Positions 1-10,897 of a stretch of 24,024 nt of DNA are shown here, in pieces. How positions within the stretch are numbered: the first letter of the stretch is position 1; each line of letters begins with the position of its first letter. The translations under genes and the position numbers were made by a program. The stretch is from positions 1,893,780 to 1,917,803 of the forward strand of contig KB445797.1 of NCBI GenBank assembly GCA_000320605.2, read 5' to 3'. Source of the stretch: Gelatoporia subvermispora B (Eukaryota > Basidiomycota > Agaricomycetes > Polyporales > Gelatoporiaceae). A model generated the notes under the pieces. It saw only the letters and a program-made list of their open reading frames with translations, did not search any database and was not told where the DNA came from.

Positions 1-433
1 CGACAATCCTGGAGCGATGCGGGTGATAGGAGAATTGTACCTCGAGGCACCCCGTTCATCGGAGTCCCTCGGATATGCTCCCGGATCGTGGTCGTCACAA
101 GAGGCATCGTTGGAAGACCTCGATGGGTCCCTTTCGTGTCTTGGCCGCCAGGAGTTAAACTGCACCATCTTATAATGTCCACAACCTGTTGCGTCGGCCA
201 TGTACCGAGAGGAACTCCTTTGAGCACACATGGATGAGGGACGCCACAGTCTGTAGCATGTACAGCGAATAGCCCTGGGCATATCGGATGTCCGTTTTGT
301 TATCCGGCCCGTATCGAGCAGGTGGCATCAAGGTATTCTTGGGGTCCTGAGGAACAGATGCGCCGCTGAAGACGGGACAACCTGATGAGTATGCCGGGCC
401 TCGCGAAGTCGTCAAGTAGAACCAGCCGCCCAA
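1..433 (-). other. Unrecognised open reading at the left edge, possible partial gene
   Basis: The minus strand is open in two overlapping frames. One frame runs from about 460 to 170 and ends in a TAA; it includes the stretch GGWFYLTTSRGPAYSSG. A second frame runs from an ATG at 231 to the window edge without a stop. A GT-AG pair (GTGTGC about 211, acceptor CAG about 188) could join the first frame to a third frame that also runs off the edge, so several exon models are possible. I do not recognise any of the translations. There is no Kozak or promoter evidence. The composition resembles coding sequence only weakly, and this may be non-coding. Confidence 0.2.
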
Positions 434-2031
434 CGCCCATTGCCCGAAATAGAAACGCGTTCATCACGTGCTGAGTTTCTCGGCACAGGTAAGAGTCGAA
501 GGAACGTCATCGAGTGCAGCATTATCGGTCAGACCTAGACAGCAATGGGGCACGGTGTCTGTGTGCCATCAGAGGTTGAGCTGCAGCATTTAGTTGACGT
601 TCACCACGATCGAGTATGGCAGGGTGTGAATCACTTCGAGTGCCGCTAACGCCGGATTATTGTCGGTGGTCTCGATATATAGGTAGATCTCAAGCGGCAT
701 GCATTAGTATCAGAGCGACCGGTGGGACCCAGCAATATTCGAGTTCGACCCGATCGAATGTATGACAGATGTTAGCATCAGCAACCGCCGCAGATTGGCT
801 GAGATCAAATTCATGACCTTGTTCGGATTCGGGCTGGCTGCATGAGTCGTCCGCCGTCGGCGCTAGCCTCGATATTGCCAGCCTCAACGTCGATCGGAGA
901 ACGGTCAAGATCGTATAATTGTCGCCACATCCGGAAACAGACAAGCATCAAGTTTCGTCGGTTTCAACCTCCATGTCAGCCATGTCAGTCGCAAATACGC
1001 TGAAATTGCATAAATACCTGCCTAACTTCGACGCTCTTCTTACCCTCGCATCACCATCTCTCTCTCCTCTCCTCTGATATATCAACATACATGCCTTAGC
1101 CAAGTATATAGCGCCAGGTGAGACCTTCGACGGTCATTGAACGTAACCCGCGATCCTCACATCCACATAGGCATCGCATTTGGAGGCAGTTTGCACCGCG
1201 AAGTGGCAGGGCGAGGTGGGCAAAATATTCAAGGCACCTCGTCCTTTCTCTTTGCGTCATCGCGGACTCGCAGTGCGCGGTTCTCCGGAGTGACGCAGAC
1301 ACGGCCTTGCAAGGGGACGCACGAAGTAGGCCTAGCTTGCTATCGGCTCCCCGTTGTTTCGCGCGGCTGGGTTATGGCACCAGAGCGCGAGTACAGCGAC
1401 GAGGGAAGCCCCTAGAGAGCCATTCTGCGTCTACTGGGGTAATGTGCAGGAGCGGGCGGGAGGTTCGATAGTTCGGCGGATGCGAGGGTGGGACTGAGCG
1501 GGCCTGACCATACCGTGCGGACTGTCAGACCTTTTGCTAGGCGAAAGGGTCGTGTACGGTCTGTAGTAGCCATCAAGTCGTCATGTAATGCCGTGGTGCA
1601 ATAGGACGTGTAAGTACTCGGTGGTAAGTAAATACATTTGTCGAGGAAGGAGCCGCGTACTAAGCGTGGCCAGTGTCCGCGTCTGCACGAGCGTTTCTCG
1701 GCTGGCCGATGGTACAGATATTGCAGGGGCTTAAGAGAAACGTCAGGCGCGTGTTGGTCGTGGTGATGATATTGTGAGACTGCGAGTGACTGGATACGGA
1801 GTAGAGGAGCGAGGTGTGCATGTGATGGTCGGCCTCTTCGATTCGGAGTCGGATAACCGTGCTGCCCGCACGTCTTGCGAACGGCATCCTTTACTACGTG
1901 CTTGTAGAAGTTGACACGTGCACGTAAAGCTTGAACAAATCCGCAATTCCGAGTTCTGCTGCCTGCGTTGAAACGTTGACCGGCCGCCAGTCCAGCGGGA
2001 AGAGCCACCCAGCCTCACCAGCACAGCGCGC
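434..2031. other. Stretch with no supported gene
   Basis: Short open frames occur on both strands, including minus 1412-2008 and 690-944 and plus 1118-1471. None has a recognisable domain, convincing introns or a clear start. A pyrimidine-rich run (CTCTCTCCTCTCCTC-like, about 1049-1074) followed by GATATATCAACAT resembles a fungal promoter. No coding region downstream of it can be supported. Confidence 0.4.
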
Positions 2032-2141
2032 GTGACGCGTCGCGCTCTGGGTGACGCGTGATCGCGATCCGATACCAGGCGGAGGTCACGTCGCGCTTGT
2101 CACGCACTTCCTCAGGGTCAGAGGCGGCGGTCTACACGCGT
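2032..2141. promoter_or_regulatory. Cluster of three ACGCGT (MCB-like) boxes
   Basis: ACGCGT occurs at 2035-2040, 2054-2059 and 2136-2141. The first two lie inside a 9-base direct repeat GTGACGCGT spaced 19 bp apart. The cluster is 32-138 bp upstream of the proposed ATG of the PQ-loop gene (2173). In ascomycete yeasts ACGCGT is the MluI cell-cycle box bound by MBF (Swi6 with Mbp1 or Res1/2). That this holds here is inference from the motif alone. Confidence 0.4.
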
Positions 2142-2172
2142 CCACCGCGAGCATCGCCTCCTGGTGTCCAGC

Positions 2173-3812
2173 ATGTCGAATACCTGTGTGCCGGTACGTG
2201 TTCATTCAACTATGGATGACAATACAACGCTCAAACAGTTCCTGTGTATGTTCAGCATCATGACTATACGGCGAACACGCTGACGGCACTGCTCTGTGCA
2301 GGGATTACAATCTCATATCTGCCACAAGTGAGTATGGGCATATGCTTTGCCGAGAATTTCAGGGAGGTGTTATATGTGTGTGGCGTAGTTCGGGCACTGA
2401 AAAGGAGGTGCCATATCCGCCTTGGATATGTCCGGAGATTGGTGTTATGCGCGTTGCAAGTGCCCAGAGATTGGGGAGGGACATTTTGTGTTGAAGATAC
2501 CCGGAGAGCGGAATGAAGCACGTCGTGGCCGTTTATTAAACATTCCGCCCTCCAGCACCGCCGGATCATTGAAGCTCGATCATCTGAAGGCTTCAGCCCA
2601 TGGTTCCTGTTGTTGGGCAGCACATCGTCTGCATCTGGTATGCTTAATATGTAAGCCTCTTGCTTTCTCCTCCGATGTCTCCAAAGTTCATTCACAGATT
2701 AGCGTTGTAATGCAATGGAATCTCGTAAAGTGTTGTCGGGTTCTGGTGGGTTTCTTATGCGCCCTTACGAAGACACCATACTGAGCATGAGATCTGTACA
2801 GAGCGCAGGAGCTTGCATTGAGTCTACGGCCGGAATCTTCCAGCTGGCACTGCAATGGTTCATGTTCACTCTAATGTTTGTATGCTTCTCGACAATTGCT
2901 CTCGCTCAGTCTTGCTGACGATCGGAACAGTCTTGTGCTCTACATGATGTACTATCCACCGCACATGAAGTTTGCACAGCTCAGTCTCGACGGACATGAA
3001 GGCACCATCTCGCAACAAGCCAAGAAGCGCGTCAGGAGCGCAGAATGGCAGCTCTCTATCATTCTCTCCTGGGCCGTCTTCATCCATTTGTGCGTTATGC
3101 CGCTCAATCCCGTACCGAACCGCCCTTCTTATTTTTTTGTAGCTTGTTCATCATATTCGTGACATTCCTCCTCATCTCAACGAACCCGACGGGCATGCAA
3201 CGCTCGCGACACCTCTCGCTCTGGGCAACGTTCCTTGGTGTCTCCTCAGCGATCCTCGCCGGACTGCAATATTTGCCCCAGCTCGTGCATACATACAGAT
3301 TGAAGCTCGTGGGCGCGCTCAGTATCAAAATGATGCTTATGCAGAGTCCGGGCGCGATCGCCATGGTCCTTAGCATCGCTCTCCGACCGGATACCAACTG
3401 GACTAGTACGCCATTACATGCTTCCCCCATACTCATGATCTGACACTTGTCGCCGTTCCTAGCGTGGCTTCCGTATGCTGTGGCCGGGGTTCTGCAGGGC
3501 ACTCTTCTCATCATGTGTCTCTTTTGGCGCACGCGGCAGCGCAAGCTCGGTATCGATGACTTTGGCAACACGCTCGAGCCACAGGAGGGTTCGCCGCCGG
3601 CGCCTCTGATCGAAAGCGACTCGGACTCACCTGTGGAGATCGTGCGCGGCCGGGATGAGGGCATTCCTGTGCAACATGCGGTTGAGGTTGCGACGGAGAG
3701 CGACGTGCGCGCACCAGAGGATGGTGCCGACGCAGGAGAGCAGACGCCACTACTCAAGAAGAATGGGAAGGATGACAAGAAGAGCGGGATAAGAAGGTGG
3801 CTCCTGCTGTGA
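2173..3812 (+). CDS. PQ-loop repeat membrane protein (SLC66/cystinosin-like family)
   Basis: The proposed exons are 2173-2193, 2256-2327, 2556-2650, 2703-2745, 2802-2875, 2931-3089, 3143-3405 and 3463-3812. They sum to 1077 bp (358 residues) with all phases consistent. Two PQ-loop signatures are visible: YLPQ at residues 28-31, continuing after intron 2 into HRRIIEARSSEGFSPW, and QYLPQLVHTYRLKLVGALS at about 197-215. Hydrophobic segments lie around both and near 245-262 (WLPYAVAGVLQGTLLIMCLFW). The family consists of seven-helix transporters or lipid-organising proteins of vacuole, lysosome, Golgi and endosome membranes. The substrate cannot be read from sequence. The cytosolic tail is acidic and Ser-rich and ends with EQTPLL (335-340), an [DE]xxxL[LI] sorting motif, then a Lys-rich end. 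Intron 2 (2328-2555, 228 bp) is unusually long, so a missed small exon is possible. The seven-residue first exon is the least certain part. Confidence 0.85.
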
Positions 3813-4165
3813 GCACCTTGCTGTGTGGTTTGATGCGTCAGGTTACATTTTTCGGGACATCGCTCGGATCTATATTCATATACCAGACCTTGTATAATTC
3901 ATGTATTCACTGGAACTTTGGGAAGATAGCAATAACCACTAGATTCGCGGATTGCGACCTCTGCGCGAGCTTGACGCCCACGCCGCATAGGATACGACGG
4001 AGATTAGCGCTAACAACGAACTCGATCTGCTGTCTTCTGAGCAGCTTGCTCATTGCCTGAGTTGACGAATACTCTTGACACGTACCTCGCCGCTTTCCTG
4101 TACACGTTACGCTAACTCAAGGTGGTGAATATCCCCTCGTCTGAACTCTACCGGAGCGACCAACC
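3813..4165. other. Intergenic region between tandem genes
   Basis: This is the 353-bp spacer between the PQ-loop stop and the AP-1 mu start. It must hold the 3' end of the first gene and the promoter of the second. I see no canonical AATAAA and no clear TATA box. A TATATTCATATACC-like AT-rich run near 3870-3885 is the only notable stretch. Confidence 0.4.
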
Positions 4166-5976
4166 ATGGCTAGCTTGATCGCCATTCTCGACCTCAAGGG
4201 CAAGCCGCTCATCCAACGCTCATACCGCGACGACGTACCAACATCCTATGTCGAGAAGTTCCTGCCAATAGTCCTTGATCTTGAGGAGGAGGGCCAGCAG
4301 GTCACACCATGCTTCACGAGGGAGGGCGTGAACTATATGCACATCAGGCATTCGAATCTCTATCGTGAGTTGTCTCCTACTCTGCCGTGAACACTACTTC
4401 GTCGATGTTCATTCTATACCACGTTCTTGTCATTGCAACGCGTTTACGGTTTGTCTGTGATCTCCAGTCCTTGCGCTCTCAAAGCGGAACACCAACGCCG
4501 CCGAGATCATCCTCTTCCTGCACCGCCTCGTGCAAGTCCTCGTAGAATACTTCAAGGAGCTCGAGGAGGAATCGATCCGAGACAACTTTGTCATTATTTA
4601 TGAGCTGATGGATGAGATGATGGACTTTGGATACCCCCAGACGACGGAGAGCAAGATCCTGCAAGAGTGCGTGGCCACGGTTATAAAATAACATAGCTGC
4701 TTACACGCTGGCTTGAACAGATACATCACACAAGAGTCGTACAAGCTGGAGGTGCAAGTACGGCCACCAATCGCGGTTACAAATGCCGTGTCGTGGCGGT
4801 CAGAAGGTATCCGGTACCGGAAGAATGAGGTATTCTTGGACGTCATCGAGAGCGTCAACCTGCTGGTGCGTTGCAGCACACAAGGGTCGTGCTTCAGTCC
4901 AGCTCATAGTGAGTTCAGGTGAACGCTAACGGCAACGTTGTCCGGTCGGAAATTCTCGGTGCCGTTAAGATGAAGTGCTATCTCTCAGGGATGCCAGAAC
5001 TGCGGCTTGGATTGAACGACAAGGTGATGTTCGAGACGACAGGCCGAGGTGTGTCCCGTACTCTTTCCTCCCTCCCTCCGCGATAACAAGGCTGATATGC
5101 GCACAGCGGCGCGAGGGAAGGCGATCGAGATGGAGGACGTCAAGTTCCACCAATGTGTGCGGTTGTCGCGGTTCGAGAACGACCGGACAATCTCGTTCAT
5201 CCCGCCAGACGGCGAGTTCGAACTCATGTCGTACCGCCTCTCGACGCCCGTCAAGCCCCTCATCTGGGTCGAGGCAGCGGTGCGTGCCTGAGCCCGCTCC
5301 CTCTCGCTACATGGTGCTAAAGTACGCAACAGGTGGAGCATCACAAAGGCAGCAGAGTTGAGTACATGGTGAAGGTGAAGGCGCAGTTCAAGCGCCGGAG
5401 TACTGCAAACAACGTTGAGATCTACGTGCCCGTTCCTGACGATGCCGACACACCGAAATTCCGAGTGCGTCTCGCAGGTTGTACTGGCGCAGGCTCGCTC
5501 ATGACGCGCGGGTGACTTCATAGGCGTCAACAGGCACCGTTCAGTATGCGCCAGACAAGAGTGCGTTCGTGTGGAAGATTAAGCAGCTTGGCGGAGGACG
5601 CGAGTTCCTCATGCGTGCACATTTCGGCTTGCCGAGCGTCCGTGGGGGTATGTCATCGTCCTTCTGCCATGTTCTAGGTCCCAGGCTTATCTGATGCCAT
5701 CCCGCGCGCATAGAACAAGACATGGACAAGCGCGCTCCGATCACCGTCAAGTTCGAGATTCCATACTTCACTGTGTCAGGCATCCAGGTGCGCTATCTCA
5801 AAATCGTGGAGAAGAGCGGGTATCAGGCGCTCCCGTGGGTACGTTACATCACGCAGAATGGCGACGATTATAGGTGAGCAGAGCTTCTCTTGGCGCTGTT
5901 TGTAGGTTGCTGACGAGTTGCTCGTAGTCTTCGGACGGCATTGGAGAAGGGCAGCGCCCCGATCGTGCCGATGTAA
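4166..5976 (+). CDS. apm1: AP-1 clathrin adaptor complex subunit mu
   Basis: The exons are 4166-4364, 4468-4666, 4721-4865, 4919-5048, 5107-5279, 5333-5464, 5524-5647, 5714-5873 and 5928-5976 (1311 bp, 436 residues, all phases consistent). The start MASLIAILDLKGKPLIQRSY and the longin-like N-terminal domain (about 1-140) are typical. It is followed by the mu-homology domain (about 165-425), with NEVFLDVIESVNLL, GMPELRLGLND and SGIQVRYLKIVEKSGYQALP. D173 and W409 sit where the pocket for YxxPhi cargo signals lies in mu chains. The protein is the medium chain of the heterotetrameric AP-1 coat, which sorts cargo between trans-Golgi and endosomes. The last residues run beyond the usual ...LRT end by about 13 (LEKGSAPIVPM). 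No other mu paralogue fits the motifs as well; AP-1 rather than AP-2 is judged from the NAVSWRSEGIRYRKNEVFLD block. Confidence 0.95.
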
Positions 5977-7422
5977 TTGTATTGAGTCTACTTTGGAATA
6001 TCCCACTCGGAACATATACGATGATAGAGGAGCACTGCACTCTGGGAACGTCTGAACACTCTGAATTGCACAAGATCGATGTAAGCCTTATCGCATTTCG
6101 GCGAGATTCCCGCACTCGCTGTGCTCGAGGGAGCTAAGATGTACAGTCGTGTGAGATGCTGACAACTCACACGACAAGACACACTGCTCAGCATGATCGA
6201 CATCCCTTGGGACACGGTGAGTGCGGTTCTTGTGCGACGCGTCGGCCTTCCTGACGTTGTTCAAATCCACACGCTCGGGTGCGGCATGTCAAAGAAACAT
6301 GCATTTATCACTGCGGCTGACATACGACGTTGACACTCCCCCATGTCGTCTGTAGCGCGAAGGTTCAAACGTTCACGTTCAGGGACGACGGAAACCCTCA
6401 GCGGGACGTTGAGGTCACCGCTGTCCGACTCCCGTTGTGCTTCCCTACTCCCACGCGGAGGAAAGCGGCCCGGGCTATCGCGACGCGTGAAGCTCACGTG
6501 GGCGTGTTACCCTCGTGAGATGGCGTTGAACGCCGCCTTCCGTGGTCGAGGAGCGAGTAGTGCGGCAAAGACTGCACCAAGTGAGTCCTCATCATGTACG
6601 AAAAGTTTTCCTCGGAGAACTGCGTGGTTTACGACGTCTTGCGTCCGGACTTTCCGGAGGTTTTGAACGAGGATCGCAAGCAGTAGCGTCGTGCTTGGCG
6701 TCGGCGGCCCATATCTACTAAGCCGGCTGACCTCTCACACACAACTTCGACCATCACGCTCTTCATCATGGAGTATCTGCATTGACCATCTTGTCCATAC
6801 GGCTCCACCCGAGCTTGCTAGACCGTGGTCCGTGGGTCAACCTGTCCACGATTGACAGTATTCCGATAAGCCATGTTGTCGCCAGATCTGTCCTCTTGCG
6901 ACTGTGCGCTTGACCTACGCTTGCAACAACCTTAGCTATTCCTGAACTTGATTTCCCGATCAAGTGATCTCCTGCTCGCCTACTACAGCATGGCGGTTGA
7001 GGGCACTTGAGCTCCGTCTGGGAAGATCGTTCTTGCGCCGGACGCGCGCCATGTGCTGTCGGCTGGCGACCGTCGGCACCATTTACGCCTTTCATCGCGC
7101 GACTCGCCACGCCTTGCCTTTCGGACATACCAGACAGAAGCTACATACCCCCCAACCAACTTGGTACAGCCTATGCTCGGGTTGCCACGAACCGAGTTCG
7201 GTACCGCGAACCTCATGCTATCGTGTGTATCACATCAGGATACACATTCAACTCAATGTATAACAGAGTTGCCTCACATGATATCCCTTCCATCCGGCTG
7301 CACTCCTCGAGGACTGGCATCACCTTCTTCCGTGCCTCCGACAGTGCATCCGCACAACATGGCTTCTCGTTATCGTCCTCCCGGCTGCAGCACGCACGTT
7401 CTGGAAAGGCTGCCGGAGGGCG
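5977..7422. other. Gene-poor stretch, possible decayed or unrecognised small gene at about 6190-6690
   Basis: Around 6193 an ATG opens MIDIPWDT followed by a good donor (GTGAGT). An acceptor CTGTAG at about 6355 leads into a segment open in two frames (for example FTFRDDGNPQRDVEVTAVRL). A segment at 6595-6687 reads MYEKFSSENCVVYDVLRPDF and ends in TAG. I could not join these in one frame with convincing splice sites, and I recognise none of them. They may be remnants, or exons of an unusual small gene. The rest, to 7422, shows only short overlapping open frames. Confidence 0.25.
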
Positions 7423-7430
7423 CATATAAG
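7423..7430 (+). promoter_or_regulatory. TATA box of the sedolisin gene
   Basis: CATATAAG lies 71 bp before the ATG at 7501, a normal distance for a fungal TATA box with a short leader. It is followed by CCCACAGCACTGACC. No other TATA-like element is seen in the preceding 150 bp. Confidence 0.6.
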
Positions 7431-7500
7431 CCCACAGCACTGACCGCTAAACTGCAAGGTCCCTCCTAGACCTTGACTGCCCCAGGACAAGTCCGACAGG

Positions 7501-9566
7501 ATGGTTGCGACCGGATTGCTCGTTGCGTCGCTCTTCACCCTCGCATGCGGCAAGCCCTTGTCGCGTCTCATGCAGAGGCACGATGCGCGCTCGGACATCC
7601 CGAGCGGTTTTGTTCAAGGCGGTTCTGCGTCGCCCGACGCTATGCTCAAGTTGCGTCTTGCTCTCGTCCAGAGCGACCCAGCTGGGCTCGAGAAGGCTCT
7701 GTACGACGTCAGCACCCCCGGCAGTGCCCTATATGGGCAGCACCTTACTCAAGAGGAGGCAAGTGGCGGCATCTCGCACCTTCACATGTGCTAATCGTAG
7801 ATTGTCGCACATGCAGGCTGCCGCGTTTGCGGCCCCTACCTCCGAGACGCAGCAGGCAGTTAACGCTTGGCTTTCCGAGAATGGCATTACTGCCACTGCG
7901 TTGAACCCCGCTGGAGATTGGCTCAGCTTCAGCGTGCCCGTCAGCCAGGCGAACGAACTCTTCGATGCAGATTTCACCGTCTTCACGCACGAGTCCACGG
8001 GCAAGCAGGCCGTTCGGACACTTTCCTATTCGATCCCTGCGGACCTGCAAGGCCACATTGACTTCGTCCACCCGACCACTGTGTACGTCTGGAATTTGAC
8101 ATGCGCAGTTGATGTGTGCTGATTATAGTGCAGTTTCCCGCAATTCAAGATTAATCGCCCTGTCACATTCAAGCCTCTGAAGAAGAACTTGACGGAGCGC
8201 GCGTTGCCCTCGTCGTGTGCTACCGAAGTTACCCCATCGTGCCTGCAAGAGCTGTATGGCATCCCCTCCACCGCCGCTACGCAATCTTCGAACACCATCG
8301 GTGTGAGCGGCTTTATTGAAGAGTTCGCCAACCAAGCCGACCTCAAGGTTCGCACAGCGATCGGATATAGGAATGTCTTACTGATGAGTGCTATTATAGA
8401 AATTCCTCGAGAACTTCCGCCCAGATATATCGTCTTCGGATACCTTCACCGTAGACGAAGTTGACGATGGCACAAATCCGCAGTCGGAAAGCGAAGCCGG
8501 ACTCGAGGCTGTACATTCTAGCCCTTTCTTTGGAATGGGAGTCACGTGCTGACCATGCATCCAGAACCTCGACACCCAATATACGGTCGGAATTGCGACG
8601 GGCGTCCCCAACATCTTTATCTCCGTCGGTGAGGAGAATTCGGACGGTATCGACGGCTTCTTGGACGAGATAAACGCCTTGCTGTCCCAGTCCAACCCTC
8701 CCCACGTCCTGTCTACTAGCTACTCCTTCAACGAGCCTGATCTGCCCTTCAGTATCGCAAAGTAAGCAATCTGCTGTCGAAGTCGGCGCTTCACATACGA
8801 TAACTGACCACGGTATATAATAGCAACCTGTGCAATGCTTACGCCCAGCTTGGCGCCCGCGGAACGTCAATTCTCTTTTCATCAGGTGATGGAGGTGTCT
8901 CCGGTGGCCAAAGTGAAGAGTGCTCGACTTTTGTTCCGACCTTCCCTTCGACTTGCCCCTTGTAAGTTCATTTCATTCGAAATACTATCGGACTCTTACA
9001 ATTCCCCTCAGCGTCACCTCGGTCGGTGCTACACAGGACAGCTCTCCCGAGGTAGCAGCAGACTTCTCCAGTGGCGGTTTCTCGACCTTGTTCGCTATCC
9101 CGAGTTACCAGTCTGCCGATGTCGCCTCCTTCCTCTCTTCCATTGGTACGACGAACTCGGGCAAGTTTAACCGCACCGGCCGTGCATTTCCCGACATCTC
9201 TGCTCAGGGCGTCGACGTCGTGATCGTCTTCCAGACTGAGATCGGTACAGTCGATGGCACAAGCTGCTCCACGCCTATTTCGGCCAGTATCATTGCGTTG
9301 ATCAACGACGAGCTCACCGCCGCGGGAAAGTCCACACTTGGCTTCCTCAACCCACTCTTCTACGCGAACCCGAGTGCGTTCACTGATATCACGAGCGGCG
9401 ACAATCCTGGCTGTGACACGAACGGCTTCTCTGCGGCAGCTGGATGGGACCCGGTGAGCGACTCGCATACATGGATATGGTGCAATCCACTGACTTGCAC
9501 GTACCACAGGTTACTGGTCTCGGTACCCCCAACTTCGCGTCGCTGAGAACTATTGCTGGACTCTAG
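7501..9566 (+). CDS. Secreted sedolisin (S53) serine-carboxyl peptidase, tripeptidyl-peptidase-like prepro-enzyme
   Basis: The exons are 7501-7758, 7817-8082, 8134-8347, 8400-8510, 8565-8761, 8824-8961, 9012-9453 and 9510-9566 (1683 bp, 560 residues, phases consistent). Residues 1-17 (MVATGLLVASLFTLACG) look like a signal peptide. Residues about 35-175 match the pro-kumamolisin activation domain (LYDVSTPGSALYGQHLTQEE, then HPTT). The S53 catalytic set is present: E282 and D286 in LEANLD, oxyanion D371 in SSGDGG, and nucleophile S479 in GTSCSTP. The calcium site is suggested by D520-I521 (FTDITSG) and GWDP (539-542), before the standard VTGLGTPNF end. These enzymes are secreted, autoactivate at acid pH and degrade external protein. 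Intron 1 starts GCAAGT, a GC-AG intron; only this donor keeps the frame into AAAFAAPTSET. Residue 476 before GTS is Asp where Ser is usual. Confidence 0.93.
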
Positions 9567-10073
9567 GTCTCTTGGGCATCCCGGTAATGAACTTTCGGAA
9601 TTATGAATGATATGGAGTCTGGTATTAGTGTCGGTACATGCTGTGAATGTATAAATGGTTCCGTGGAACGAGATGTACTACCAGATGGGCTCAAGTGAAA
9701 TGCAAGTCGCAGTCTTAGTATCGTTCATTGTCACCGATCGCAGAGATCTAAACGATCGACTGGGTGATCCTTTCCCACCATTGCTATGGACTGTATTCGT
9801 CGCTCACCATCTTCCTGCACATGCCTCTATTTGTCATGGTCACATCGACTTGGCACTGCCGTGCCTCACCATGAAAGCAATTATCAAGAACACATACACC
9901 GGCAATATTCGGGAACTGCGGGAACCAGCACGACATTTCTTTCACGTTGCCCGAGGCTGTGAGCGTGGCTGTGTCGGTATAACACGCCTCCTTGATGTCT
10001 CTCCGGCTACCTGAAAAGCACTCGGGGCTTCTTGCTCTCACCTCTGAGGACCTGGCCTCATAACCTCTCTACC
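9567..10073. other. Intergenic, no supported gene
   Basis: This holds the 3' flank of the sedolisin gene and the promoter region of the thioesterase gene. One ATG-initiated plus-strand frame (9655-10014, 119 codons) exists. It has no recognisable domain, no introns and no family resemblance, so I treat it as chance. No AATAAA or TATA box stands out. Confidence 0.4.
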
Positions 10074-10897
10074 ATGACTGTACTGGGGTCGAAGCTGGCT
10101 ACTCCAACGGCGTGGGTCGACCCAGAACAACTGCCTAAGGTCGGCGATGCGTCGAGCATCTCAGGCAATGCGCCCGACTACGTCAAGCAGGTCACTCTCA
10201 GCACCCTCCACGTCTATGGTGTCGGGCCCAAGGGCTGCTTCGGCGCGAGCGTAGGGGATAAGATCAGGATTGTAGAGGTCAATATTGAGAAGCGGGGGAG
10301 GCGCCAGGAGTCTTCGGCGGTCTGCGAGGTGACGGTGACAGAAGGTGAGTACTTCAGATCTCAACGCTAGCATGAGAGTGCAGTGGCGACTGTGCGGACG
10401 GTTCCTGATCGCCCATCTGCAGACATGCTCAACTCTGCCGGTGTTATGCACGGTGGCTGTGTTGGTTATCTGGTAGATCTGTGCGTCTGCTCACCGCCGA
10501 CTATAATCCTGGACTTGACGTTGGCCTCTCAGGTGCGCTGCTGTGCCGCTCGTTGCTTTAGGCGTAGCGAAGAAGAGTAACGGGGCGGGTGTGACACAAG
10601 CTCTCAACATACTCTTCCACGCCCCTGCAGCTCAGTGAGTGAATGTAATGATGGTAGACCCGATCACGGGCTGATCCATCTTTCATCTACGAGCAACTCG
10701 TGTCTTCGCATAACCAGCAACTCAATCACCCTTGGCGGCAGGCTCATGACTTCGCGATGTGAAGTATGCAGCCGTATTCCTCTTCGCATACTCTCTGTAT
10801 GTTGACTGCCCCCTGATAGATCGTAGACAAGGATTCTGGTAGAGCGATTGCATCTGCTTTCTTGAGCAAGATGCAGCCAGTGATGACCAAGATGTGA
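10074..10897 (+). CDS. Hotdog-fold acyl-CoA thioesterase (THEM2/ACOT13, PaaI-type)
   Basis: The exons are 10074-10344, 10423-10480, 10533-10634, 10694-10763 and 10820-10897 (579 bp, 192 residues, phases consistent). The hotdog helix motif is DMLNSAGVMHGGCVGYLVDL at residues 91-110. N94, H100, G101 and D109 have the same mutual spacing as N50, H56, G57 and D65 of human THEM2. The following strands read GVTQALNILFHAPA and LRITSNSITLGGRLMTSRCE, and the last exon gives IVDKDSGRAIASAFLSKMQP, all normal for the family. It should hydrolyse acyl-CoA thioesters to free acid and CoA. Chain-length preference cannot be judged. The acceptor of intron 3 (CTACGAG at 10693) is not the usual YAG, so that junction is the least certain. 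There is an N-terminal extension of about 40 residues before the fold. Confidence 0.88.

Noticed and set aside
1412..2008. 198-codon minus-strand frame
   Set aside because: It overlaps other open frames, has no recognisable motif, and its amino acid content looks random (many His, Arg, Tyr, Cys).
6193..6687. A three-exon gene (MIDIPWDT ... DVLRPDFPEVLNEDRKQ)
   Set aside because: No combination of acceptable donors and acceptors kept one frame, and no family was recognised. Kept only as a note in the gap entry.
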